Assembly: GCF_003369915.1 (NCBI RefSeq) | Contig: NC_046676.1 | Location: forward strand, 18,892,001-18,956,000 | Origin: Drosophila miranda | Lineage: Eukaryota > Arthropoda > Insecta > Diptera > Drosophilidae | Direction of reading: 5' to 3' | DNA: 64,000 nt | Part shown: piece by piece, positions 13,376 through 24,117 of the stretch | How positions within the stretch are numbered: position 1 is the first letter of the stretch | Layout: each line of letters starts with the position of its first letter | Notes under the pieces: model-generated | What the model saw: the letters and a program-made list of their open reading frames with translations, nothing else | Databases searched by the model: none | Told to the model about the DNA's origin: nothing | Program-made: the position numbers and the translations under genes

Positions 13376-16300
13376 CTTCCTCTCTGTCCTGCAGCAGCAA
13401 AAGTGCGCATACAAATTAAAAAGAAAGAAACGCTATTGCTGATAGATAGGGAGAGTGGCTAGAGGGGCAGATAAGAGAGAGGACAAAGAGACAGATAGAA
13501 AGGAGACAGCTCGGGAGAGACAGATTCTTTTTTGTTGCTTTTTGGTGTTTAGCACCTGGAAAAGGGTTCGGAAATGGTCGAAAGATACGGCGACCCACTC
13601 GCAATTACATGCAAATGATTTCTGTACGAATCTGTGGGACATTTCTGCCTGCGGTCCCCCTGGGGACGGCCGAATCTCCAGGCTAATTCGAATCTTTGAA
13701 GCTAATTCAGATTAAGTGTTATTTTGGGGTCCTCTGCAGCTGCCTCCGCTAATGTGCCTGTGCCCCGAAACAGCAGGAGATGCTCTCAATGCCCTCGGTT
13801 GTGTCTGTGTTAATGTCTGTGTGCAGGTGTGACAATAAGTACAGTTAATGACTGGCCAGGCGACAGCTGAGTGTGAGTGCCGTTACTAATACTCTTGCAG
13901 AGGATACTTAAGGAAAGGCATCGGCCACAGGCAGTGGGGGACCACTAAAATCGGATCACTATATCATGCATCTGCCATGGGATAAAAGTCTTCAGACTAC
14001 AAAACTTTAGCTCCTTCATAGTTTTACTTTAAAGCGAAGTGCCAACCATCTTCTGAATTCTTTTTGTGGCTTTCAACTTAAATTTTTGTCTACGGATATT
14101 GCGCCAGCTGTTGGCAGCTGCACTCTAGGCCAAAATACAAATACAGCTAATTTGGTCAACTGTAAAATGCCACTAGGCTAGGTAATATTGGGTATAATAT
14201 CTCTGGCAAAGGCCAGAACAGCGATGGGAGAGCTACGATAATAAATAAGAAGCGTTGGTTCCCCTCGCTGAAAGGGAAGCTGGGGTAGCACTTAATAGTT
14301 GCCTTGCGTATCCATTAAGTAAACATGACTCGCTAAGCTGGCGATGGGGCATGGAGAGAGTGATAGAGAGTCAGGGAGGGAGGGAGGGAGGGAGGTAGAG
14401 AGAGGGAGAGTGGGGCTTGTAAGTGTAAAAGAACTGCGGCCACGGCCACACTGTCAATATATGTACATGGAGGGGGGAATTGTTTGGCTTTGGAGTCTGT
14501 ACAGAACCGAAAAAGCAACATCAAACGACGGGAACAGCCAAAAAAGAAGGAAGACAAACGAAACGAATTTTGTGTGTCTTTGTGTGTTTCTTTTCTTCTT
14601 CTTATTATTATTATCCTTGTTGTTTGGCGCACGAATGCGCATAAACGCTGAATACTTAATAAATGCAAAAAGGGATGCGATACACACACACTCGTGAGTG
14701 GGTATTTCCCTGCACACAGAGGCCTGGCCGCCTCAGAGAATTGCTTTTGCTCATTCGCTGATTATAGCTGATGGGGCAATGGGGCAATGGGGCAGATCGG
14801 GGAGCGGCGGCAATGTTTTGTAGTGGAAACTGTGGGGCACAAAATGCTTTTGATATTTTATTCATGCTTCCCCAAAGCTCCCATTGCTGTCAATTGGTAT
14901 TAGGAAATCATAATTTATTGATGAACGAGAAGCAAACGCGGCAAAAGCAGCCAATAGAGGAGCGGGAGCAACGACAACAACAGCAGCAGCCACTGGGGAG
15001 TATTGTAAGCGGCTTAGACCATTCGGCCGATCCGGAAATCGTTTATAATTCGCATTCAGTGTCGGTCGTTTCGATTCAAAGCCAAAGAGTCAAGCGCACA
15101 ATTAACGAGCATTCAGCACACCGAGACGCACACAAACGAACCGTTGCCCCACTCAATGGATGGCTCACACGACGTATACGTAATATTTGGGATCTACAAA
15201 ATCAAGCGCCAGCACGTGCACTGTCCTCGCCGTACTTGATTCAACTGCCACACGCCACGGCGCTGGGATGCTGTCTGGCCTGCCTGCCACAACAGCAGTG
15301 TCGAGTCGCGTCGACGATTCGGACTCCGATTTCGGAGCGATTTGTGCGAGCTGCATGCAACTCGTGGCACTGGGCCACTGGCACACGCAGCCAGCGCGCA
15401 GGCGCGGTGAGAGTACCCGTTACCCACTCCACTGCACGTGCTACTGGGACAGGACTACTCGTAGTGTGAAAATGTTTCAGAATTAATATGCAGAAGTGTC
15501 CCTGATGACGGCGCCTAGACGGGACTTGCCGTCGTCATTGATAGATTGTCGTAATGAAATGCAAATTACTTGTCAATAATTTTCTGACAACTTACAGTTC
15601 TGGGAGTCCTTTTGGAGGTAAAAGCCCCCCATCTATGCTAAAGCTAGTTATCAATGGGGTTAAATGATGTATGGGATGGGCAGGATGCCCAACTTCAGAG
15701 TAAAAGTCATCAGATAATGGTCGGAGAGCTTAAATAGCCCTTGAAACTTTGTCCTTTAATGGGAATAGTTTCCCAATTAAATTCGGCGAAACCTTGGCAT
15801 AATCCAAAAACAAAACAAAGGTAGCTGGACAAAGAGACGTCCAATTGGCATTTAATTAATGCTCGAGGCATCTTTATCCCCCTCATTCGATGCCGGATAT
15901 CGGGTCAGGCCTAATAATTTGTCCCCTTGTGGCTGGTGTCGAACGAGTCAGAGAAATATTTATTTATGCGAATTCCATGGGGCAAGCTCGTAAATCTCTT
16001 GCCCCCTTCGCGACTGCAGATGCATGGCCGAGTATTTATGGCAGCGACTATTACACACTTTATTATTATTATTAATATCGGTCCCCGTTCGCGTACAATT
16101 GAGTGGAGCACGGCTGCCAGTGCCATAAATTGCGTTTATCCCTCGGACGTGAACGGGAACTGGGGGGGGACATCGACACAGGGCATCCACGTGGCGGATC
16201 GCTGACGGATTTTAATTGAATTCAAGCCGCAACAGAGTGTGGAATAAATCAATTCGATGCGCGGCGTGGAATGCGAAAATATCCACGGATTGTATTGTCT

Positions 16301-16443
16301 AAGCAAATCGATAAATGAGGGCAGAAAATGGCAATTTCATTTCAATTAAAACAGGAGTGCAGCATTCTTCCAACTGTTGGCAGCTGGACCCATCGATTGA
16401 ATAAACTGATGGAAACCACCTTTGACACTGTACTATTCAACCG

Positions 16444-16449
16444 TTTATT
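16444..16449 (-). terminator. Poly(A) signal of the first CAP gene
   Basis: AATAAA on the minus strand, about 70 bases downstream of the TGA stop at 16521-16523. Confidence 0.5.
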
Positions 16450-16520
16450 GGCACAATCGATGCTTGAAAATCGCGTTGCATGTCCTGTGCATATTTATGT
16501 GAGGGAACAGCTGCGTTGCA

Positions 16521-17594
16521 TCATCCCCTACCCTGCCATAAATTCTCAGGAGGCGTGGGTTTTTGATTCAGATTTGCATTCAAAAGGTTATCGTAGTCCA
16601 CGCCTATGAGTTTTGCATCTGGCGTTCGCTGGCTGCCCATGGGGGCATCGTCGTCGCAGCTCCTGACCCGTTCGAAGCCGCTGCAGAGATTCTTGAAATC
16701 CTGATCGGACCCGCAGGTACAATCCTCGGCCGGGATGCGCGCTATCTTGTAGGCGGGTAACTTCTTCTTATACGAACAGCTGTAGGCGCAGACCAGGGTC
16801 TGGTAGTTGTAGCTGAAGTGCTTTGCACTGAAAATGGCACACCCAACGCGATCGGCCAGGCCCGAAACAAGCTGCAGGAAGTGTCCTATCTCCTGGCTGA
16901 AAGATCAGAATCAGTATCCAGCACAGACACTCCCACAGAACTCCCACACCACACTCACCCGCCGGGTGACGTGCCCGATATCATGCTCTGGGTATTCGCG
17001 TACTGGTACTGCTCGTACCAGGCCTTCAGCTGGGCCCGGACAATCTTGGTGGGGTCCTGGGCGCTGGGAAACTTGTTGTAGGCCATATTGTAGCCGGTCC
17101 CTGCATACTCCAGTGTGGTATGGCATTTGTGGACCGACCCAATGGAACAGCGATAGGCAGCGAATCGGGCCACCTCGGCCAGTTCTTCGTGCCACTGCAT
17201 CTTGAGCATGCGGCCGGAGGGGGGCAGGCCGTGGAGCTTGCCCCTGGCCACGATGTTGCGGTAGATGTTGTGCTGCTTCACAATAAAGTTTCGCATATTC
17301 TGCGATACGTTGAACATGCTCCCAACGCAGCCCTCTATAAATTGCTGCAGAAAGGATACCGCGGATACTTGGGAGGCACTCCAGCACGAAGCAGATGAGT
17401 CTTACCTTATTGCTGTGGCAGCCAATGTGCTCTGCGCCTCCACAAGAGGGCAGAGCGCAGTAGTCCGACTTTGTTTTGCTCGGAGACTTTGCCCGGCTAC
17501 AGTACTTCGGCTTCTTCTGGGCACGGACCTCATTGAGGGCAGATAAAAGCAGCAGTCCGGCTGCGTACCACAGGATGGAACTGCAGATCTTCAT
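16521..17594 (-). CDS. Secreted CAP (SCP/antigen 5-like) protein, copy A
   Basis: Exons in order of translation: 17406-17594, 16959-17332, 16521-16896; phases match and give 312 residues. The acceptor before exon 2 is the second AG of a TATAGAG, chosen because it keeps the frame. Residues 1-25 are a signal peptide ending near VRA/Q. The CAP domain follows: KQHNIYRN (helix with the family's first histidine), an RWDE-like MQWHEEL, a GTGYNMAY segment in place of the usual GENL, and GHFLQLV in place of GHYTQVVW, followed by VGCA. A Cys-rich C-terminal part (YSCSYKK, DCTCGS, SCDDD) and a basic-poor tail follow. CAP proteins are secreted, found in venom, gut and seminal fluid. Copies A, B and C form a local cluster, probably by old tandem duplication. 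From memory, D. melanogaster has CAP genes at 46B including antares, a seminal-fluid protein; orthology is only an inference. Confidence 0.85.
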
Positions 17595-17736
17595 ATTCGG
17601 ATCGATACTAACTGGAACGAACCGATGAACGTGCTAAGAAATACGAGTAATTTCAGCTAGTTCTTAAGCCCCATCGAATCCGATTCGATTCGTTTCGATG
17701 GCGTCAATCAGGCCTGAAGGTTCAAACTTTGTATTC

Positions 17737-17742
17737 TTTATT
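17737..17742 (-). terminator. Poly(A) signal of the second CAP gene
   Basis: AATAAA on the minus strand, some 15 bases downstream of the stop codon at 17757-17759, so the 3' UTR would be very short. Confidence 0.55.
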
Positions 17743-17756
17743 TGATTTGTCTGTCT

Positions 17757-18916
17757 TTAAGGATACCTCGCTGGAGTCCTGAACAGCTGGTGCTTCTTTA
17801 CTGTTGTCTGATTCAGTTTAGTCCTTTTCTTTGCTCTCTGTTCCAACACCTGACGGTAGGTAGCCTTCCTGGATCTGGCCCCGGGCTTGGATTGCAATGC
17901 GAATTTCCTGTACCGAGCGGCTATACCCTCGTCGAGAGTGTAGTCCTCTGAAGCGCTCTTTGGATCTGTTAGGTCACAGCAGTCGGACTCGTCGCACATG
18001 AGATGCTCGCTCTCGGAGCACAGGGACTGGTAGGCGTGGTTGACGCCAAAGCGACAGTGTTGTCCTGGGTAGTCGCCCGTGGGGTAGATGGGAAGGCAGT
18101 CGTGGTAACAGCTGTAGATGCACTTCGTCATGTGGTAGGTCCAGCCATCTTTTTTATACAGCGCCATGGCACAGCCCAAGGCCTCGACTGAGGCTGTGAT
18201 CATCTGCAGGTAGTGTCCCACATCCTGTCTGGAGCTCAAACGGTCAGAGAGGAGGGGGACGGACGGGTTTTTGAAGGCATCACACTCACTTGGTCAGATT
18301 GTTGCCACCCAGAATGGTGGTTAGATCCACGTATATATATTCGTCCTTCCAGGCCCTCAGCTGGGATCGAAGCACCTTCAGATGGTCCTGATCGCCGCGG
18401 AACTTGCTGTAGGCCTCGTTCTGTCCCGGCATCTGGTACGAGGGCGACCCGAAACAGGTGTGTCGCTCCAGCTGACACTTCATCACACTGAGCTCTGCCA
18501 GCCAGGCCAGTCGCTCGTCCCAGCGGACGGTTAGGGTGCGTCGCGATGGAGGCAATTTGCGGAAGGTGCCACGCGCCACCTGATTCCGGGCCACGTTGTG
18601 CTCCCTGACGATGAAGCGGGCCAGGGAGTTGTCAATCCTCAGCAGCCTTGCGCCCGGCGGACACTTTGCGCTGTCGAATGCCTGACAAGGATTCGGGGAT
18701 ATCAAGGGAGGACAATTCATGGGTCTGCAGACTGCCACTCACCCGTGAATGTTTGCAGGCCAGGTGGGGTCCCGTGCCGGCAACGCAGACATCCTCTCCG
18801 CAGTAGTCGAAGACTTTCTCATTCTTCGCGGAAACGCAGCAACGACAGAGACAGAGACAGACACAGATCGAGATCCAAAGACAGAGAACTCTGCGGGCTA
18901 GCCACGTCCCATCCAT
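17757..18916 (-). CDS. Secreted CAP (SCP/antigen 5-like) protein, copy B
   Basis: Exons 18743-18916, 18290-18681 and 17757-18234 (minus), phases 0 and 2, give 347 residues. The ATG at 18916-18914 is chosen because it opens a signal peptide (about residues 1-30) whose hydrophobic core is unusually Cys/Leu/Val-rich, encoded by a GACAGA-type repeat. Domain landmarks: REHNVARNQ, VRWDERLAWLAEL, a QNEAY segment where GENL is usual, and GHYLQMI in place of GHYTQVVW, then LGCAM. Seven or more cysteines lie between GHYLQ and the end, including DESDCCD, and the last about 50 residues are Lys/Arg/Gln-rich, longer than the usual CAP C terminus. The intron positions match those of copy A, which supports common descent. 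It is divergent from copy C across only 144 bases. Secretion is likely; the role is unknown. Confidence 0.83.
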
Positions 18917-19060
18917 GGTAACTGATGGCTGACGGACTGTGACATGTTTCCCGCCGCATTCCATGTCGTTTTCGACCATGGAAATCGCCATTTTCTGCAG
19001 GTGGCGTGTCGGGGTAAACAAATTGCGACTGCAATTGCCTTCGCTCGTCAATCTGACAGC
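18917..19060. promoter_or_regulatory. Short shared upstream region of CAP copies B and C
   Basis: Start codons of two divergent genes are only 144 bases apart, so both promoters and 5' UTRs must lie here or overlap the genes. I see no TATA box. Genes arranged this way are often co-expressed; this is inference. Confidence 0.5.
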
Positions 19061-19998
19061 ATGTTTCGTGTGTCGCACATCTACGTTGGGGTCCTTGCCC
19101 TCGTCCTTTTCTGCCTGCTCTCCAGCGGCCATGGCTGGGACTACTGCCAGGAGCATTGGTGCTCTCGCCCAGCCCTGCAGCACGTGGCCTGCAACAACAA
19201 CGGCGTACGTGGATGTCTTTCTGGCCCCCCTCGAGTCGCACCCAACTCTAGCGCTCTCTCTTTTTTTCGCAGAGCCTTGGAGCGAAGTGCAAGAGCGGCG
19301 CCAGGCTGATACCAATGAGTGCGGATATGCAGCAGTTCATCGTCCGCCAGGTGAACCTCTACCGCAATCAGGTGGCCTCCGGCGCATTTAGAAAATGGCC
19401 GCCCGCCGAGCGCATGGCCACCGTCCAGTGGGACCCTGAGCTGGCAAAATTGGCAGAGTTTGCGGTCAAGCAGTGCCACCTTGCCACCGACAACTGCCGC
19501 AACACCAGACGCTTCAAGCACGTAGGCCAGATCGTGGGACACGTCATCTTCAGCGCCAATCGCTTCAGCCAACGCCAGCTGATCGGCCACAAGATCTACA
19601 ATTGGTTCAATCAGTACAAGAAGGCAACAGCAGGGCTCGGGCTGGGACTCCGCAAGGACATCACCAGCTTCCGCCAGCTGATCCAGGAGCGTGCCACCCA
19701 CATGGGCTGTGGCGTTCTCCAGCAGCAGCGCCACCGCTGGCAACAGCAGTTCATTGTCTGCAACTTCGCGCGGGAGAATGTGCACCACGAGCCAGCCTAT
19801 GCCATCGGCCACAAGGCGGCTGCCGGCTGCCAAAAGGGCACCAATCCCCAGTTCCCCAATCTGTGCGCCGTGGAGGAGCCCTTTGATGTGAACGCCGTGG
19901 ATCGTTATGTCCCAAAGCCGACGCTTCTCATCAAAATGAAGTACAGTGAGGACGGCATGGAATCAATTGCAGCCAAGTCCAGGCCCAAGCGTGCTTAA
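19061..19998 (+). CDS. Secreted CAP (SCP/antigen 5-like) protein, copy C, degenerate CAP signature
   Basis: Two exons, 19061-19204 and 19273-19998, phase 0, 289 residues. The signal peptide is about residues 1-24 (VLALVLFCLLSSGHG), followed by WDYCQEHWC as in the Ag5 N terminus. The CAP core is recognisable from MQQFIVRQVNLYRNQVASG, VQWDPELAKLAEFAVKQC and the late THMGCGVL, VCNFARENV block. However, the first-helix histidine of H-N-x-x-R is replaced (RQVNLYRN) and the GHYTQ box reads SFRQLI, so two residues of the CAP metal-binding cavity are missing. It also lacks one of the introns present in A and B. The C-terminal tail is basic (SRPKRA). The protein is probably secreted but is unlikely to keep any metal-dependent CAP function; a binding or structural role is possible. 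Confidence 0.82.
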
Positions 19999-20216
19999 AC
20001 ATTTGACTGACGTTCTATTAGAGGATTCTCACTCAAATACACACACGTGAATACCCATGCGGGGTAATCTATTTCCGACTCTTTAATCGATAAGGGGTCC
20101 AAGTCCATTCAAGAGCGTGACTAAACACCCAACCACAGAACCTGTTCTTCCCTCGATTTGGGTATAGATCACTTCTTGGGTGGTGGGGTCTTTGGATTCA
20201 CTTAAATATTGAATTG

Positions 20217-20222
20217 TTTATT
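20217..20222 (-). terminator. Poly(A) signal of the LRR gene
   Basis: AATAAA on the minus strand, about 67 bases past the stop codon at 20289-20291. Confidence 0.6.
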
Positions 20223-20288
20223 GGGTTATATACAAAAACAGTCACAGAAAAGTTAATAGGAAACCTCAAAGTCATCAAGTCTCCACAT

Positions 20289-21710
20289 CTAGCTCAGGTT
20301 CTCCTGGCGATTGGGTTCGATGGTGACGCGGGCATAGGGACTGCCAGCCCCGACCTTCCGCCGCATGGTGACGCCTTGATGCGGTCGCAGACCCATCACA
20401 ATCAGGTAGATGCCCACGGCGCTCAAGGCGATTAGGGTGAGCACGACCAGCCCGTAGGCCCAGCGCGGCCAGGTGTCGCAGCTGAAGGCGTCGTGGCGGG
20501 CCGAGGACAGAAGCATGCCGCGGATGCGCGACGGCTTGAGGCAGCGTCCGCCCGTCTCAATCCAGAGCTTCTTTAGCCAGACCAACTCGCAGTCGCAGTG
20601 AAGCGGCACACCGTTGAGATCCAGCTCGGTAAGCTTTGCAAAAACCGGCGAAAGCGAGGAATTAAAAGAGCGCAGAAGAGTCCCACGAAATGACATCGTA
20701 CGGAGGGAGGGGACCTTTGGCAGCGGACCGAAGGCGTCACCGTCGAAGTGGCTCAGGCGCCGGCTGTTCTGAAAGCTAATCGACTCCAGCTGCTCGAGGG
20801 GAACCAGAGCATGGGCGGCCACTCCCTGCAGCAGGGACATGTCCTCCACAAACAGCTGCCGGACTTGGGTGAGATTGGCCGTATCCTCGGGCAGCAGCTG
20901 CTCCAGCAGATTGTCGCTGATGTCGAAGTGGAGCAGCGTCTGCGGCAGCTGGCCGGGCACGCGCTGGAAGAGATTGCGCCTCAGGGAGAGCTCCTTGAGG
21001 GGAGCCCCTGACGGTAATCGGAGCTCATTCAGATTGCAGGCATCGAGGCGGAGAGTTGTCAGCTTCCAGTTGATCCCCATGTCCGTGTACAGATCTCCAC
21101 TCTGCAGCTGCGCGGTCTCGTTGAGCTTCCGGTTCCAGGAGAGGTCCAGCGAGGTGAGCACCAGCAGGGGGGCAAACAGCTGTGCTGGCACCGAATGCAG
21201 GTTGTTGTGCGCCAGATCGAGCACCTGCAGATGGGGCAGACCGGCGAAGGTCTGCGCCTCCACCTGGGAAATGCTGTTCCAGCCCAGGTACAGCTCCCGC
21301 AGGCTGATCAGCTTGGCGAAGTTGTTGCCACTCAGTCGGCTGATGTTGTTGTGCATCAGGTTGAGCTGGTGGAGGCTGTCGCTGCTGAAGACTGGCGCCT
21401 GGTCGAGGGCGTTCCACGAGAGGTTCAGCGTGTCTATGTAGAGTGGCAGCACCTCTGAGAGATCCGCTGTGCGGTACTCCTTGTAGCTGCAGTCGATGCG
21501 CAGGGCTCTCATGCCCCAGGGCGCGGCACTCACATTGTTGCACTCGCAGGAGAGCCGCGAGTCCCGCTTCGACTCTGGGTAGCAGAAACGATCCACTGCA
21601 TCGGCGTCGATGTTCTCCGCCCCACAGACGGCCACCAGTACCACCAGCAGCAGGAAAAAGGCCACCCTTGCTCTGCTTCTACACGTATTTCTGACTGCGA
21701 TTCTCCCCAT
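20289..21710 (-). CDS. Single-pass membrane leucine-rich-repeat protein
   Basis: One intronless frame of 473 residues. The ATG at 21710-21708 is chosen because the frame above it has no further ATG and because it opens a signal peptide (hydrophobic AFFLLLVVLVAVCGA at about 16-30). A Cys-bearing cap (CYPES...CEC...C) leads into leucine-rich repeats with LxxLxLxxN spacing, clearest from TLNLSWN through QLNLMHN, ELYLGWN, VLDLAHN and SLDLSWN, then less regular ones. A C-terminal cap follows (LHCDCELVWLKKL...C...FSCDTW), then a transmembrane helix at roughly 417-441 and a short basic cytoplasmic tail without a TIR or kinase domain. This architecture suits a cell-surface adhesion or ligand-binding protein. 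I do not recognise the ortholog. It is convergent with CAP copy C. Confidence 0.85.
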   Translation of the reverse strand: MGRIAVRNTCRSRARVAFFLLLVVLVAVCGAENIDADAVDRFCYPESKRDSRLSCECNNVSAAPWGMRALRIDCSYKEYRTADLSEVLPLYIDTLNLSWNALDQAPVFSSDSLHQLNLMHNNISRLSGNNFAKLISLRELYLGWNSISQVEAQTFAGLPHLQVLDLAHNNLHSVPAQLFAPLLVLTSLDLSWNRKLNETAQLQSGDLYTDMGINWKLTTLRLDACNLNELRLPSGAPLKELSLRRNLFQRVPGQLPQTLLHFDISDNLLEQLLPEDTANLTQVRQLFVEDMSLLQGVAAHALVPLEQLESISFQNSRRLSHFDGDAFGPLPKVPSLRTMSFRGTLLRSFNSSLSPVFAKLTELDLNGVPLHCDCELVWLKKLWIETGGRCLKPSRIRGMLLSSARHDAFSCDTWPRWAYGLVVLTLIALSAVGIYLIVMGLRPHQGVTMRRKVGAGSPYARVTIEPNRQENLS

Positions 21711-24080
21711 GATGAAGGTTCTTGGCACACTGAACGCACTGAACGATTAATGCTCTAGAGCTTCCAGTTCCCTTGCGACACCCACTTCCATATCTTATCT
21801 TCAGGGGGGAAAAGCTCGCTGAGTAAATTCGTTCGATTTTCCCATAAATTGCCGAGTATTTCTGTCGTGCACCTACCTCTCGAGTTAGTCACTGAAATTC
21901 ATTTGGGTATCGTAGTAAACAGGAAAAATTGCCGGGGCGAGGAAAGAGCTGCAAAGGCATTTGAATCTTTGATAAGATAAGCAGAGCTTTACCCCTTTAT
22001 CGTACTCTCTCTCTCTCTCTGTCTTGAACCACGTCGCATTTGTTTCATTTGAAGCTTTTTGTTATCTCCTGCTATCTGTTTCATTAATCATTTCCAGCTC
22101 TCATGCGTGGGAGTTAGGTCTGTGACACAGATCCACAATATTGATGGATTTATAAAACCCTCATTTCACACACAGAAAAGTGGTCCCCCACTCTCCAGCC
22201 GTTATGTTCTCCGAGAACAGAACAGAGCACACATTTCATTTGAAAGTCTTTTCGGCAAAAGTCACGCCTAATCCCGGACAGACGCAGATGGCGGAGTCTT
22301 AGTCGTATCTAGCTCATTGCATCCCAGGCTCAAGGCTCAAGGCACCAGTCTACAGTCTCAAGTCTCAAGTTCAAATTGTAATTACGCTCAATGGCATTGG
22401 ATGGGATTTGGCATGAGTCCTGGATGTGTTCAGCGGATGTATTGTAAAGTTGAGTGTTGTGGTTCTTGTACCCTGCCATGGGCTGTGTCGAAGGTTAAAG
22501 CGTCTTTCGAGCTCCTTCAAATATTCCAACTGTTACAATTAGGTTTTGTATATAGAATATATGCTACAACCCTCCTGCTCCTTCTTTAACGACACCAGCA
22601 GAGTATTTTCGTGCCGCTACACTCCATTGTTGGTTCTTTTCCTACATTTTTCGATTGCTTCGACTATTCTGACAATCGTCTGGGTCTTTGGCAGTACTTT
22701 CCGTCGTGTGAATGGCGAATTGATGAGGCTTACATAACTCCACACACTCGAAAGGCACGCACACACACACACTGGCATAGATATTTGCATAAATTAAAGA
22801 CTTTCAAGTCGAACAACTCGAACCGCTTTCCTTTTTGACTTTCCTGTTATAGAGTGAGGTGGGGGGGAAGGGCAAGGGCGGGCGACCAACACATGTAAAG
22901 CATTTAATGAGCTGAGGAGCCTGCAGCTCTGCGCGTGTGTGTGTGTGTGTGTGTAATTGTATTGAATGTATGCCAGGCACATGTTCATGTATGTGTTTTG
23001 GGGTTCGTTTCCAGCCCTCAAGTCATTATTACCAGCAAAAATGTATTTTTAACTAAAAACTCATTAATTACATTGAGAAGGGGCTGAGCAGTGCGTGTGT
23101 TGTGGAATGGGGATGGCGTGTGTGTGTGTCTGGAATAATTACGCCATTACGAGCAATTTAATTAAAGCCCAATTTTCGCACATCTGCAATAATGGATAAT
23201 GGAATTGTTAATTAATAGGCCAAATCAAAACCGGACCGTAGCCATCAATTCAGGTCGAAATCGGGAGGGGTTGCTGTGTAGAGGGTGGGTGTAGGTAGAG
23301 CCTGGAACGGTCAAAGGTAGAAGTGCTGAGCAATTTCCGTTTGGGGGTCAGAAATTGAAAAATAAAATCCGCTCTAAACGTGCCGAACATGGCAATCGCG
23401 GCCTGGCCTGGTCGGTTCTGTTCTGTTCAGGCGGCCATGGGGCCTCTCGGTGGCAGAATATTTATGAAAATTTTAATATTAAATTGTTTTCTGATGCGCT
23501 GCGTGGCGGATGGAGAGGGAGTGCGAGTCCGAGTGCTGGCAATCAATGGCGGAAAATGGAATTTCCCACTGCTGAACATGCAATCATTAAAAGCGCTTGA
23601 TTATCCGCAGGCAGGCAGGCAGGCAGGTCAGGATGGCATTGTCCCTCATCGTCTGTATCCTGCAATTGACTTTAATGATGTCCTCCCTCCATCAGTCCCC
23701 CAGGACTAACATCCGACTGTCACAGCAAACTGTCATACTCTGTGGATGTGTGGCTGCTCGGGGTGTTGGGTGGTCTGTTTGCTCGTATGACAGTTTATGG
23801 CGCCCTAATTGAATCGCTTGTCATCCATTTGTCTAATAATGGCGCATTAATTTGGTATGATGCTAAATGCGTCCAGGCTGCAGTTTCCGCTTCCGGGCAA
23901 TCATCCAAGATGGAGAGGATCCTCCTCCTTAGCCTGATTATGAGTGGATGTGCTAGGAGCGGTGAGCCATGCGGCATGCAGAAGTGGTGGGCACGTTCTG
24001 TATGCTAAGCATTTCAGTCATGCTCTTTTAACTCGGGGCCACACCGCCACAAAGTATGCAACAAAAGCATGCAGCAGACA

Positions 24081-24084
<4 letters not shown>

Positions 24085-24116
<32 letters not shown>
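24085..24116. repeat. (CA)16 microsatellite
   Basis: Sixteen uninterrupted CA units, the longest perfect dinucleotide run I see in the window, likely polymorphic in populations. Confidence 0.9.

Positions 24117-24117
<1 letters not shown>

Larger units (their letters stand above)
8743..16443. other. Non-coding, repeat-rich stretch
   Basis: About 7.7 kb without a supported gene. It holds many simple repeats: GA at 9129-9150, CA at 10610-10630, (GGGTGA)n at 10769, GCCGCT/GCT at 11291, (TGC)n(TGT)n at 13339 and GGGA near 14374-14395. Long open frames on the minus strand at 10726-11511 are produced by these repeats. A TATA-like GTATATAAG occurs at 9602-9610, and a 232-codon ATG frame at 14771-15469 is discussed in the findings. 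Confidence 0.5.

Noticed and set aside
13032-13419. Poly-Ala / poly-Gln open frames on both strands
   Set aside because: Three frames are open at once through the (TGC)n(TGT)n microsatellite; no start or splice structure.
15041-15060. TATA-like TTTATAATT followed by TCAGTG as a promoter
   Set aside because: The spacing is only about 14 bases, too short for a TATA-initiator pair, and no downstream promoter element is seen.
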